Shown: piece after piece, positions 45,181 through 57,711 of the stretch
Position numbering within the stretch: position 1 is the stretch's first letter
Layout: each line of letters begins with the position of its first letter
Source of the DNA: Epiperipatus broadwayi
Taxonomy: Eukaryota; Onychophora; Udeonychophora; Euonychophora; Peripatidae
Length of the DNA stretch: 64,000 nucleotides
Direction of reading: 5' to 3'
Assembly: GCA_028023455.1 (NCBI GenBank)
Contig: JAQFVV010000020.1
Span: 11,634,385-11,698,384, forward strand
Translations under genes and position numbers: made by a program
Notes under the pieces: generated by a model
The model's input: only the letters and a program-made list of their open reading frames with translations
Told to the model about the DNA's origin: nothing
The model's database searches: none

Positions 45181-46057
45181 ATCTTTATAATAAATATTTA
45201 TTTTATTCTTTAATTATGTTTCTGTGTCCATTGCCATTTGTCACATCCATATAACAGAACCTTCATTTAAATAATAAAAGTGTTTGAAATATACATGAGT
45301 ACATATTAGTTTGAATTAGTCACATTGATACAATTCATGAAATCCATTATGTATGCAATCAAATTTATATAAAATTACTGTATTGATGCACTTGTTGTTA
45401 GATTACTTAGTGATGTGTTTGGTACAACAAAATGCCCTTTTACTGACTGCATCACTTTAGCTTTGCTTTTGTTAGGTAACTACTTTTAATGTTAAGAAAA
45501 TGTGATCTTATTTAGTTAATGGTATAAGAACCAAAAATAAGAATTAACCTTTGTTAGCTGATATTATGTTTAATCCCATCTTTAGATAAACCTGTATTTC
45601 ATTATAAAAGAAGAAAGTGTTGATAAGATGTTAAGAAAATAAGAGTCTCGTTATTATCTTTACTATTTAGTTAAAAGAATCTATTATTGTAGATTGTCAT
45701 TGCAAAGTTAGTATTCTTTATAACTGAATTATTTAATACTTAAAAACCTGAGATTAATATTATTCATTATTATTGTTTGTAGAATGTAACAATGAACTAT
45801 TAATCAACCATTGATCTATCCGCATCTTGTAAAATAATGTATTAATTATAGCCTATAAGAGGATTTACTTTATGTTATATGTTTATTTAATACATTGAAG
45901 ATCCTGTACTGATTTAGACCTGTGTTTAGAATACTACTTTACCTTATGGTTGTTTAGTCACCCTTTGGAAGGATAAACTTGCTGATTTTGGCTTGCCCAA
46001 TGTATTTGCTTTTGATCGACTATAAGGTACTGATTGTTTTCAGGTTACAATATATAT
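45181..46057. other. AT-rich sequence
   Basis: No identifiable feature. Confidence 0.45.
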
Positions 46058-47608
46058 TGTAATGGTCTGGGTTTTCCACCAGAAGAGGAGAAACACATCT
46101 CACTATGGTCAGACCTAGGGTCTTCTGGTAAGATGCTGTGAATGATGTGCTGAAGTACCTAACCTATGATCGTTTCTACCTCCAATGGGCTAGCTCCAAG
46201 TATACACATTAAATTTAGATTAGCTCATCCATACCTCACCCCTCTTTCAGTTTCCATTATGCCTCAGTATTCAAACTCAGGGAGAATTCTGCCTTTGGCT
46301 CCCTTCAGGGGTGAATTTACACTAGATACCACACCTTTATACAGGTTCCAATTGATTTAGAGATCCATCTAAACATATTACTGTATTATTATATAAGAAT
46401 AAAATGTGTGTGCATGTATATACATCTGGTTATAAGTTGATGAATGAATGTATAAATGATTTTGATAAAACAGAGACCAGTTTATTGTAAATCAAGTTAA
46501 CAATGTTTATTAATAACAAAATAAAAATTCAAAATTTTTTAACATGATAAAAAGATTATAATTGTATGTGTCAAGAATGTATTTCTACCATATCAATGAT
46601 TAAATGTGTTCACTATTCTAACCCTTACCCATGGTAGAAGTACATAACATGACTTTAATTATATACAGAGCAAAATAAAAAAAAACATTTTATTAAATTG
46701 ACTGTAAAGCTGATTGTCTAATTTATAATATTATACAAGTATATCCATAATAGCCTCAGTATCCAATTCCATTTATTAATGTTCCATTTTCTTTGGGGAC
46801 CCCCTACTTATGTACAATTTCATAAAGTTGATAGGAAAAAGCATCTGCACCAGAAGATTAGTCATTTATACTAAAAGAATAAAGATAAACAATTGTTAGT
46901 TAACAAAAAAAATAACAAGCTCTGTCCTGTAGTAGTATATGTGCTTAATGTGGAACAGTATCAAAAAATCTTACCTCAGTCCATATTATAGGTGGTGGTG
47001 ATGAAATGCTAAGTCACTACAGAGGGAATGCTGACCTAAACTTTATTTAACACAAAACATATTTTGTCTAATTTAATAATTTTACTCCCTTCACTTTGTT
47101 ACTTTCAATCATAGTGGATTCTTTCAAGTTATAGACACAATTAAGCTTCCAAATATGGAGATAAAAATAAAACTAGAATTTTACAAACATATATAAAAAA
47201 TACGTAATAAATCAAAATGTTCATTAATTCATCTTGGTTAATTTCCATGAGTTTAGCAATATTGTCTTTTATGGATACAGTCTATCTCTCTTTGGATCAA
47301 TTTCCTGTGGTAAATCATTCATCACTCATTAGAATTCCTCAGCAACACTCTTGAAATGACATTTTCTGCAGTTGCTTTTCTTCTGGATCCATTTAAACAA
47401 TTAGTGTAGGACATTTGATATTTCTTTAGGCATTATGTAGGCAAGTAGATCAAATCATCACACTTCTATGGTAGGATTGTAGCACTCCAATCCTATCACA
47501 ATATTAATTTAGCACGAATATATTGCACAGCAGTTCACAACAGATTTACATTTTCTTAATTTACTATTTGGCATTTAATGGCTTATATATAAAAAAAGTT
47601 ACTTTATC

Positions 47609-47649
<41 letters not shown>

Positions 47650-47760
47650 GATACCATATATATATATATATATATATATGGTGGTGATGTTTTATTTCTT
47701 TTTTTCTCCATGTTCGAATAATAGTGCAGTTTTTATTTATAAATATCAATTTAACTGATT
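46058..47760 (-). repeat. Partial solo LTR of the 24-30 kb retrotransposon family
   Basis: Starts TGTAATGGTCTGGG and follows the left LTR at 23,979-26,471 block by block: CCAGAAGAGGAG, TCAGACCTAGGGTCTTCTGG, TTTCTTTGGGGACCCCCTAC, TATAGGTGGTGGTGATG and TTCTTTAGGCATTATGTAGG. Similarity continues past an inserted TA tract at 47,612-47,681 to about 47,760, then fades. The terminal ...CCCTTACA end and any interior are missing. A 64-codon frame at 46,166-46,360 is a by-product of LTR sequence. The copy proves that the long LTR form predates the deletion in the 29.5-30.1 kb LTR. Confidence 0.75.
47612..47681. repeat. (TA)n microsatellite, two blocks
   Basis: TA repeats broken by ATGATACC. The whole is close to self-complementary. 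A minus-strand open frame across it (47,564-47,821) is an artefact of the repeat. Confidence 0.9.
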
Positions 47761-48188
47761 GATTCTTCAGACGCCATACTGAATATTTGAAAAAAAAACT
47801 GACCTGAAACAATTTTCCCAATAACTTCAGTTTTAATTATCTTAAAGCAAAAAACTTTACATTGGTAGAAACTAAATTAAGGAAAACAATAAGTCTAAGG
47901 CAAATTGTGATAACATTTAAAAAGTAAGAAAAAAAAAGAAATTTCAACATCTGACATAATTATTACTTTATTGTTTGTTCATATTTTTTAATTTATCATT
48001 AACTAAGTTTAAATTACATCTTCATTGATAATTTCTTTATATTCCTCACAAAGTTATCTTTTAAACCATATATACTACTTCTTACTTGAGATAATTCATA
48101 GCTTCAGAATCTCCAAAAGTATTCACATAAGAATTTTTCATTTTTATATTGTACCCCAAAAGTTGACAAATCTCAAATGCATCTATAA
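47761..48188. other. AT-rich spacer
   Basis: Nothing identifiable. Confidence 0.45.
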
Positions 48189-48575
48189 GAAAAAAGATTC
48201 ATCCTAATAAAACATACAAAACAAATAATTTCCAGAAGGTGGATATGAATTTATCATCATAGCAATTAGCTTCTAGTCTACCTAAAACTAGAAGTTGTAG
48301 GCTACAATCTGTATCACTGATAAAATGAGTTTCATCTCTTCATTTTATATTTTTTGTGCACATCAGTGATGTTTATATTCTTTATGCACACCAGTGATGC
48401 TATATTGTTATATTTATTGTCCCACTGACATATAATTTGTTTGCATATAGCTCACTTGCTAGCTATAGACTTGAAAATAATGTGATGCAAGATGTGGCAA
48501 AACTACTGACTCCACAGTATGAGTATCAAGGCATAGGCAAGAATCAGAATAAGATTCTTTGCCTGAATACAATTC
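48189..48575 (-). repeat. Family F dispersed repeat, copy 2 (inverted)
   Basis: Inverted relative to 10,425-10,805 and similar along its whole length, beginning with AAAAAAGATTCATCCTAATA. The 70-codon frame at 48,437-48,649 overlaps its edge. The matching stretch at 10.4 kb is not open, so coding is unlikely. Confidence 0.75.
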
Positions 48576-49880
48576 CATGTCGTATATGCATAACCATTGT
48601 AGCTACCACTACATACACACCATTTGAAATCTCTCTTTATTGGTTTTAAGTGTTTATATTTTCACATGGTACTATGCCTAGTAAATTTTGTGATTGCTTT
48701 ATCAAATGAAACCTGCAATCTTTCTGTACATTTGATTATCAGTTTTTAAAATTTGCAATTACATAAGTATATTATGTAAATATGAATCTATCTAAATAAA
48801 AGTGAGATCCTTAAATAGGATTTAAACCAAAATCCTAAAATATATGCAATATTGTCAACTTTATTACTAACAATAATATTATAAATTGTTATTCTATATC
48901 ACACTTACATCTCTATAAGAAGACAAAGATTAGATTTGCATGCAAAATACATTATTAAGTAATATTTACTAAGGCAGTAATTATAAATCATAAGATTTAA
49001 ATTATGATAAGAAGAATGGGATTGGAATTCTTATAATTAGTGGGTCATAATAATGATATGCATCTCTTAATAGGATTGTCTGGAATTCAATTGCATGCAT
49101 AAATATTTGTACCTTTAAAATATAATTATATCAATACACACTAATATGTAGCAAATGAATCATTGTTTGCCTGGACTATCAAAATTTAAATAAGCAATGG
49201 GCATGTATATAAATATTTTTAGTATTTACATATTAGACCTGCAATGTAGAGGAGATAGTAGGCCTTTTCACATCTGTGATAAATGTGTGAATTTGCGAAA
49301 CATCAAATAAATCCTGCAATGTTATCTGATCTTGTATCAAAATGTGTAACAGTAAAATTGGCATCCATAAGGGAACATGGATGGAGAATTCAAGAATTCC
49401 ATTCCTAAACAGTGATTCACTTTATTTACAGTTGGGCTCACAAATTAAGCTCTATAGAATGGGGAAAACTAAAGCTTGGCTTAGCACATGAAACAGTAAT
49501 TGATTGGGATAATTTTACACTTTCAGTTATTGTCCAGATTTCATTCTGACAACATTTTTAGTGCTGTCAATTACATTTTTTAACTATTTTTTACTTCATT
49601 TGTATTCATAGTTTTTGATTCAATGATTTTTGAAAAAATTAAAAATCTTACTTTTAAGTTTTCATTTTGGGAAAAAATTATCCAATTAAAAGAAAGTAAA
49701 ACCAGCAAATTGATTGTTTCACTGTGACAATTCCTGTTATATATTACATGGTAAGTATCATATGTGTATATTTTATAGTGTATTGTAATATTTTATGATA
49801 TATGCCAACTATAAGAGGGCCTATAAGATTGTTGAATTACTGCCAATTATGATCATTTTCATATAACCCAGAAAGACCCT
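48576..49880. other. AT-rich sequence
   Basis: No gene or repeat family recognised. Confidence 0.4.
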
Positions 49881-49889
49881 TTAATTCTT

Positions 49890-50215
49890 GAGTATTGAAT
49901 TTTAAGGTAATACTCTAACCTTAAAATTCAATAATCAAAAATTTAAGGGTCCAGGTTCAAATACCATGCTGGTACTGTCATTGGTCAGGCCAGCAACACC
50001 TGAAGAAGAGGGGAGAATAACACCTCTCAAAACATTGTGCATATACTAACCTGTTTGATGTGATATTACTAACAGTTGAATGTATTTGGAATATTTAAAT
50101 AAAGTTAAATTTTTCTAAAGACATTCAATACACATATTAGATGAAGGAAATAGTCCAATATTAAAATATAACTAGAACACCATCATCACAAATCTTTAGG
50201 AAAACATTGACCAAT
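49890..50215 (+). repeat. Family D, forward copy with upstream hairpin and GAAAC-like motif
   Basis: Starts with a small palindrome, ATTGAATTTTAAGGT...ACCTTAAAATTCAAT (49,892-49,933). A T-arm-like GGTTCAAATACC follows near 49,955. Next is CTGAAGAAGAGG...CCTCTCAAAAC at about 50,000-50,035, a degraded relative of the CTGATGA-stem-GAAAC motif. From 50,040 it follows the forward arm of the 2.8 kb element to AGGAAAAC at about 50,205. This shows that family D units carry the motif just upstream of the part retained at 2.8 kb. Confidence 0.6.
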
Positions 50216-50336
50216 GGGTGTTTATAAATTAACAATCTTTTAGTAAATGTTTTATAGGTTTGAAAACAGTAATCATATATTATTATCTTTTTTAGTAATT
50301 AAATTTAAAATTACCATATAGAATATTAAAATTTAC

Positions 50337-50830
50337 CTTATACATATATATATAGACACAGGTATATAATAAGCCTGTGTGTTTCAGTTATTACATAGTA
50401 GAGATGTCTGCCCATTTCTTGTATATGTATTAAATGGATTATGTCCTGTACCTGAGGGGTCAGATTGCCCTTAGGTCAACATGAGTGTGACAGGATTCTC
50501 AGTCTCAAGGTGGCCTTTGAGCATTTCATCATCAGATTTTCAATTGGATGGGCGGTTGGAGAGTTGGAGTGTGGAGTAGATTGAAGCCTGTCCATTAAAG
50601 TATGAGGTTTGGCTATCTTAATATATATCTGAGCACTTATAGCATATATGTGTAGAGATGGTAATCTGGACCAACTGATGATTTCTGGTTTAGCATGAAA
50701 TACGTATATTGGTGATTATTTATCTTTTCAACATATATGTGTTCAAGTGTATCAGTGTTATGAGATTGTGTGGAGAGTGGTGTGTTGTGTGAAAGTCTGT
50801 GCTCATATACCCTATATATTACTTATACAT
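50337..50830 (+). mobile_element. Family B full unit with 9 bp flanking repeats
   Basis: CTTATACAT at 50,337-50,345 and 50,822-50,830 flanks a unit that begins TATATAGACACAGGTATATA and ends with the tRNA-like block and CATATACCCTATATATTA. In the 15.3 and 51.9 kb copies the same two segments are joined in the opposite order (tRNA-like block, then GACACAGG). The inserted unit is therefore circularly permuted. The 9 bp repeat is short enough that chance cannot be excluded. Confidence 0.7.
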
Positions 50831-51387
50831 TATTTTAAAGAATTCTTAAAATATATATTTTTATTATTAATGTGTAAATATCAATTATTATACACACATA
50901 AATACATATACATAACAAAACAACACATGCTTGCTTATTAATAGCATGAACTGTTTGCTTCTTAAAATGTATGTTTTTTTATTATTATTATATTCAAATG
51001 GCTTTGTTTTTACCTTGGTTTGCCCTAGCTTATGTCCAAACAGTAAATATCCATACTATACTATACCTCTCTGCCCTCTCTCTTTGCCTGCTATAGAATA
51101 ATGAATGGTTCGCCATATTCATGTGAAATGATTATACCATTTTAATATATTAAATTTTTCTCATGATATTTTCCGTACATTTTCTAGGTAATAAATATTA
51201 TGTGTATAGTACTTCTTTCTTTTCTTTAAAAATCACATGGGGTCTATAGAAATCAATAATCTTGATTAGTAACTACCCGTTCACTAAAATTCTAAAAGTA
51301 CTATTTGCTGCTATATGTACCATTAGTATTTCATAACAATTACTAGTTTTTACTATCATCTTTGTTTTTGTAAATATATATATATTT
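50831..51387. other. AT-rich spacer
   Basis: No identifiable feature. Confidence 0.45.
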
Positions 51388-51478
51388 TCCAAGTGTCATA
51401 GCATCGGCCGGGACGCGAACCCGGGCAACTGCTTGTAAGGCAGACACGCTGACTTCTCGACCACCAATGCTGCATCAC
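51388..51478 (-). repeat. tRNA-derived SINE, copy 4 (Val-like TAC loop)
   Basis: The minus strand from 51,470 to 51,401 folds as a tRNA. The acceptor GCATTGG pairs with CCGATGC, the anticodon arm CTGC-CTTACAA-GCAG has TAC in the loop, and the T-arm CCGGG-TTCGCGT-CCCGG is intact. C replaces A58 in the T-loop, the outer anticodon-stem pair is T-T, and the tail ATGACACTTGGAAAAA is shared with the other SINE copies. It is therefore classed as a SINE and not as a tRNA-Val gene. Confidence 0.7.
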
Positions 51479-51934
51479 ATTCTTTTATTCTACTAATGCA
51501 AGCAGAGTCATGGTACAGCTAATAATTTATAAATAGTATTTTGAAGGTTTAATTCCATTCTAATTCATTATATTATTTATAGTGCCACTAACTGATTTAT
51601 GAATGTATGTGTCTCTAGCTAGCATTTAATAATTGATTCATCCAGCTTTAACACATACATATATTCTTTTCTTTTTTCTAGATAAGTATGCTTAGTAGCG
51701 AAGCTAGTGAGATCAAATGGTTAGTTGTCAGTTATAAAGTTCGGAGGGGTGAAATACAAATGTGTCTTGTAATTGCGTCTTTAAACAACACTGCAAAAAA
51801 TAGCGTGTAATATGATAACAACAACAAAAAAGAATCATAAATAATCTTTTGATAAAAACATATTCATAATTAAATATATCTATTTATAACTGATATACCA
51901 GCTTATTATATACCTGTATTAATATATGTAGAGT

Positions 51935-52240
51935 AAATGAGCACAGACTCTTCACTCTATCTCATAACATTGATACACTTGAACACATATATGTCGAAAA
52001 GATAAATAATCACCAATATAAGTATTTCATGCTAAACCAGCAATCATCAGTTGGTCCAAATTATCATCTCTACACATATATACAATAAGTGCTCAGATAT
52101 AATATTAAGATAGCCAATCTTCATACTTTAATGGACAGGCTTCAATCCACTCCACTCTTCAACCGTACATAAAATTGAAAATCTGATGATAGAACGCTCA
52201 AAAGCCATCATGAGGCTGAGATTCTAGTATACCCTATATA
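51935..52240 (-). repeat. Family B, partial unit with the tRNA-like block joined to the GACACAGG end
   Basis: On the minus strand the tRNA-like block runs through GCTCATTTACTC directly into TAATACAGGTATATAATAAG. This shows the opposite segment order to the 50.3 kb copy. It is truncated in the body at about 52,240. Confidence 0.65.
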
Positions 52241-54340
52241 TTATATATACTTGTGAAATGTTTCATGGCATTATAATTAACACATCCATCTGCCAAGCTC
52301 ACAACTTGAAATTTGAAGCTATGTGAAATAAATCATTGAAATTTTTGGTTTCAAATATATTTGTGTTTTTGTTTCCGGTAAGTAACAGTCAAAATTGATC
52401 AGAAAAGCATATCTAACTATTCGTAATTAGTTTTTATATAAAAATGGAAATTCCTTAAAAACTTTTCCATTAGCTTTGCAAATCTAGCCACTAATGTCTT
52501 ATTTTTCATTGTTTTTTTTTTTTTAAGTTGAACAGATTTTATTCTGCAGCGAACTATTTTACTGCTTTAAGTATTACTTTAACTTACAAACATTTAATAC
52601 TGCATACATTATAATTTTAATCAATTTGAAATAAATATATCACTGCCTTTGTTTTCAATTAATGTTTAGTTTTTATCTATGACAGGATAATATATAATTT
52701 TATTGTATCATTCTGTTTTTGGTTACTTATCTCTTATTTTAAACTTTTACATTTATATGTAAATTACGTAAAAAAAAAAAAGCAATCCAATTAAATTATT
52801 ATTAATGAACTTCACCCGGTCAAACTCAGCAATTATCTCGCTGAAAAATGCTTGAAGGAAGTTATATTGGTATTCAAAGATATTAATGAAACTTGTTTAA
52901 TTTGTTAAAGTGATTCGCATACCTACACAAACAAAGTTATTTCATGAAATTATTTCCTGTTTTGTGACACTTTTTTGATTATTGTCATCAAAATTATAGC
53001 AAATGAAAGTGACACGTAAATAAAATAATAATGAAAAAATAAGCTAAAATACATTACCGATTTTTTTTTTTTTGCTAACTTATATATATCTTTATGATGA
53101 GAGATCTTTCATTACGTTAGGTAGCTTCAAATTTAAAACGGTAGAATGACTTGTGTTGAGTCCGTTATGCAAGCAATCGTAATCTACGACCAAAGATGAT
53201 CAAATGTTAAAACTTCATCATAGCATCCATCCTATTGTACAATCATTACAACATGTTTTCGGCTTGGAAACTTAACATACTTATGTACATAGTTTATATA
53301 AGTCATACGGATTTACAGTGATAAAGATCTCAAACCCTTATATAGAAAGAGGGACAGAAGGGAGGGAAATAAGGAATAGGAAAAAAGTGAGACGGTGGCA
53401 GTAAGAGTGTTAAGTCTATTTAAAATTAATAAAACTAATTATTGAAGCACACATTTTGAGAATATAAACTATGAACTTGCGATTATATGTAAATACTGTA
53501 ATATAAATAAGTAAAAGGTGTAAAAATGAAAACTTAGCGTACTAATAATTAAAAACACATCCTCTCATTCAAAATGTCTTTATAAATTAAAAGTAAAATC
53601 AAGTGTAGAATGAAAGTTGGTATTTCACAAACATCAGAAAATAATGGGAAAAAAGAGTACGCTGCTAAAATAATAAAAGAATAGATATTTTTTACAAAAC
53701 CAGACTTCGTAGCTAAATTGGTTTTGGTTTCCTTTTTTAAAAAACATTACTCCCAGGAAAGGATTATTAGACATCCATTTGTCGATTGAAGTTAGATAAT
53801 TGGATAGGTTATCTGTGAACTATCGCATATTTGATTTATATGTTATGTGCATTATTTTCAATATTTCGAATTATGCAAACAGTTTTATATATACAAAACT
53901 ATGATAATTGTACATAATACTATAAATCAATAATTATATGTATATGTACGTGATTCTATTTTTATTCGGCCTTCCTATATACAAGTATGCATTGATTTCT
54001 TTATCAAATATTGTTATGTAATTGTATATAACTTAATTAAATTATATATATAATTCAATGCATAAAACTAAACAAGTGATTATAATAAATAGATATTACA
54101 AACTAACTACTTGGCTAAAGAATTTGATGTTACTAGATATAATTTATATTTATAATGCTATAAATTAATTTTTTTAGTTTTAGGAAATAATTATTTTTAT
54201 CTTTTCTTATGTATTAATGTTTTATTATATTTAAATTAATATACTTTTATTAATATATTAAACAAGATTTTATATATTTTTAATGTATTTTCTTTACAAA
54301 TAATAAAAAAATAGTTACTAATCATTTTTTAATAATATAT
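52241..54340. other. AT-rich sequence, nothing recognised
   Basis: Over 2 kb without readable coding, repeats or RNA genes. There are slightly less AT-rich patches near 52,800 and 53,150-53,400. Confidence 0.4.
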
Positions 54341-54489
54341 TGTAACAGTAGCTGGGTTCGAATATGGGTACTAAAGGAAGTAAAAGGCAATAATGATTAC
54401 AAAATAGTGTTTATTGAGATTGTTATTATGAATTAAATTAATAGAGGCAAGAAAATTTATATATATATATACATTCGAACCCTGTTACA
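54341..54489. repeat. Short element with TGTAACAG inverted ends
   Basis: Begins TGTAACAGTAGCTGGGTTCG and ends CGAACCCTGTTACA, so 15-18 bp at each end are inverted. The 149 bp length, TG...CA ends and TTCGAA blocks could represent a tiny solo LTR (compare the TGTAAC LTR start at 29.5 kb) or a MITE. No target duplication is evident. Confidence 0.5.
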
Positions 54490-55640
54490 AAAGAGTGTGA
54501 GTGAAATATATTAACCATTTAAAGGCATGAATGTATACATATATATTTATTACACGTGTTGTTGTGATGTTGTGTAAAATTAATTACTAACAGATAGATT
54601 TGTATGTGAAGATGAAGAGGATCAGTTATATGCAGAATTGTAATTTTATATTTTTGTTTTATATATTTTATTGTTTATTAATATCGCAAGTTATAGTTAT
54701 TTAAATAACATCATTAGTAGTGCATGTTTCTTAATGAAAGCAAATTAAAATATAAGGCTGGAGAGTAATAAAAGAAATTGCAAATTGTGCCATGGGCGAT
54801 TTCTGTTAATGATACTTGTCATCAGAATTTCAAGAACTGGCCAATTTAGTATTTTCGAACAATGGAAGCTAAAAACGTTCCTAAGATATGGTCATCGGCA
54901 TATGGATAGATAAAAAAAAGTGAGGTGAAAGAGAGTTAAAAGAAAATAACTATATATATATATATATATTGATTTTGTAGTGATTTGGAAAAGTGACTTT
55001 TAGAGAGAAAGAAGCATTGAAAGTAAATTTCAAAAACTGATTTTATTAATTAATAAAAATTAATAAGAATGGACTCCATCGACATGCTGGGGTAGAAGAA
55101 TCATGTGGGTTCATTAAACTGGCTCAGTGGACAGCTATTTTGTGACCTGCCTGATCTTTATCTATGGAGATTTTTGCCATCTATTTCAAGTAAATTAAAT
55201 GATCACGGAACTCCAAACAGCAAGAACTTTCGTTCAATTAATTTTAGAATTATCTACCTAACCTCTAGGGTGGATTATCTTATGTGAAAATGTTATGGAA
55301 TCTTTCATCATCTTTCAGACCAACAATTCTCATTAGGGCAATCACCATTGTAATACTGTAAGCCTACAGATCATCAGCCTTAAACACACGAACGTTCACT
55401 CTCAAATGAGGTAACTTTGACTTTCTCTCTATATATTAAGTGAACATATAATAATATATTAAAAAATATGCACTTTGTTCCAACTTAAAAAAAGAATTAT
55501 AGAAAATAAATTAATTTTTTTTATAAATACAAGTGCACTCTCTCATGAATGTGTATACTGATATTATATATATGTATCGGAATGATTGAGTTGTATAATT
55601 GAGTTATTAGTATATACGTGTATTAATAAATATTATAATT
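54490..55640. other. AT-rich sequence with a mixed-composition patch
   Basis: The segment 55,060-55,430 is less AT-rich and has a 60-codon frame (55,105-55,287) with no recognisable domain. It may be an old repeat or unique sequence. Confidence 0.3.
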
Positions 55641-56395
55641 TTAACCCTTTTCCCGCGCCCGACGAGGCTCCTCGTCGACATCTGAAATCACTCTAACTCA
55701 GTTCGTTTTCATACGAAAAAATTCGTTAAATACGTATTGAATTCGTTTTTAAAAGTTCTGTACGATGGTGACATCTTCCGATTTATTTTAGAAGTAAAAA
55801 ATAGAGAAAAAACGCATTTAAACCTAAACAAAGAAGGAACATTATTTGTGATTGGTTCTTAGCATGCTCTCAGCCGAAAAAGACATTCTGATTGGCTGGA
55901 AAGAACAAAGAAACTGCCTGATCAAAGAAAATAAAGAAAAACGCTGAGATTTTCATTTCGAATACGATTTAAATTATTATTAAATAATATTTATGGAAAT
56001 TAAACATAATTTTCAGAGAGAATAATAAAAAAACAAAATTATTTTCGAAAAATATTGAAGATTTTAGTACAAATATTGAAGTTGTAATAAAAAGAAATAT
56101 TTACTTTTCTATAACGTAAAAGTCGATCTTTTTGTTTACATTATAACTTTTATGTTGCCGATATTGATTATCTTAGAATAAATAAATAGCAATTTATTTT
56201 TGAAAGAACTTTCGTTGTCTTCACAACCTTAAAAATTAATTATATACTTTTTATAAATGTATCTGAGTTGAATTTAATATTATAGGCGAATATGTTTTAA
56301 CAATAGGCTTTGTCTTCAGTTTGTGAGTTGGCCAATTAAAAGATTTGATTTTTATCTGATACAACCAATGATAAAATTAGCGGTTTAAGGGTTAA
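55641..56395. mobile_element. Non-autonomous piggyBac-like element in TTAA
   Basis: TTAA at 55,641-55,644 and 56,392-56,395 flanks 747 bp that starts CCCTTTTCCCGCGCC and ends ...GCGGTTTAAGGG. The inverted ends agree at 9 of the first 12 positions (CCCTTTTCCCGC against CCCTTAAACCGC). Duplication of TTAA and CCC...GGG ends are hallmarks of piggyBac. Just inside the left end is a perfect hairpin, CGACGAGG-CT-CCTCGTCG, typical of subterminal repeats. No transposase frame is present. Its base composition (CG-containing words) contrasts with the surroundings. Confidence 0.75.
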
Positions 56396-57532
56396 GCTAT
56401 AACTTGTGAATTAATTTGAATTACAAGATTCTTAATAATTTCAAGGTTATTATTTATAAAAGCTTACTGATATTCATTACCGTATATCTCTAAAATAAAT
56501 AAAATAATAAGATTCATAGGGCAGATAAGGAAATTATAAAATATATAAATGATGTTTCTTTGAGATAACCTCAGCTTCATTCTCCCAATAGACATTGTCT
56601 CCCAGACTTTGAGATTGAGCTAGTCTGGATAAGGTATCCCAAAAAGGTCCACTGGAACCTTTTCTTTTGTTTTCATGGGGTATAATTCTTATTAATTGAT
56701 AAGATTGGCATTTGAGATCAGAATTATTCCATACTCATAAATATACCTACTTGAAGCTCAGGTAATAATCTGTTCTGACTCAAATTTTTAGAATAGGATC
56801 ATGGGTAGACTGTTAAAATATGATTATTTATACATATTATTTAACTACATTTTTTATTTAAATTGCTTTATAAGTTTTTTGTTTATTGTATGATATTGCC
56901 TTCTTTTATCGATTTACAAAAAATATTTTTTATTTTTAATATATATATATATAAATATGTATTACCATTTGTATAAATATAAGTATTTTTTCTTGTCAAC
57001 ATTAAGTATGGGTTAGTTGAAATTGTAATGTATATTACTTATTTGTAAGTAACAGACTTCTTTATCATTTAAATGTTATTGTAATTTGTTATAAATTTAT
57101 TTATTGTGTTTCCAATATAGTTTGTTTTTATTTTTTTTGTTATAGCAATCTTTACATTTTATTTTAATATATCTTACTTATCTTAAAAGTTTTAATAAGA
57201 TTTTATCTGTGTATTTCTAATTAGAATTTACGTATAATATAATAAAGCAATCATACAATTAAAACCAGGGTCTATGTGTGTAACAAATTGGTTTCTTAAT
57301 TATCTTTATATAATAAAGCTGAATGTTTTTTTAATGAGAAGCATCATAATTGTAGCTCTGATTAAAATACTTATCACTGAAAGTGAATTCAGTTTTATGA
57401 TATAAAGAATCTACTTCATTACACATATGTATGTGTGTGCAAAATAATTACATATAAAAGCAAAGATAAAATTAATATTATATACACACACATATATATA
57501 TAATTATATTTTGATACCCTGCCATTCTAATT
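56396..57532. other. AT-rich sequence
   Basis: A mixed-composition patch at 56,570-56,820 is unidentified; the rest is AT-rich with a CA/TA-rich stretch near 57,480. Confidence 0.4.
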
Positions 57533-57711
57533 ATCATAATGTAAAAAATATTAAAACAGAGTTTAAATATAAAATTTAATAACATTTATTATACCAAGTA
57601 TACTTTCAATGCTTTCACATCATATTCACAGTTAATCCGCTGATAACATTAATTTTTTACTCATTTAAATGCTATTTGATTTTTGATTCATGACATATTC
57701 ATTTTGTGTGA

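Noticed and set aside
46166-46360. 64-codon frame with good composition
   Set aside because: It is part of the LTR sequence shared with 24.1-24.3 kb, where the frame is not kept.
47564-47821. 85-codon minus-strand frame
   Set aside because: Spans TA repeats that translate as alternating Ile-Tyr.
51401-51470. Functional tRNA-Val (TAC) gene
   Set aside because: It folds well, but the T-loop lacks A58, an anticodon-stem pair is broken, and the same body with other anticodons and the same A-rich tail recurs, so it is a SINE.
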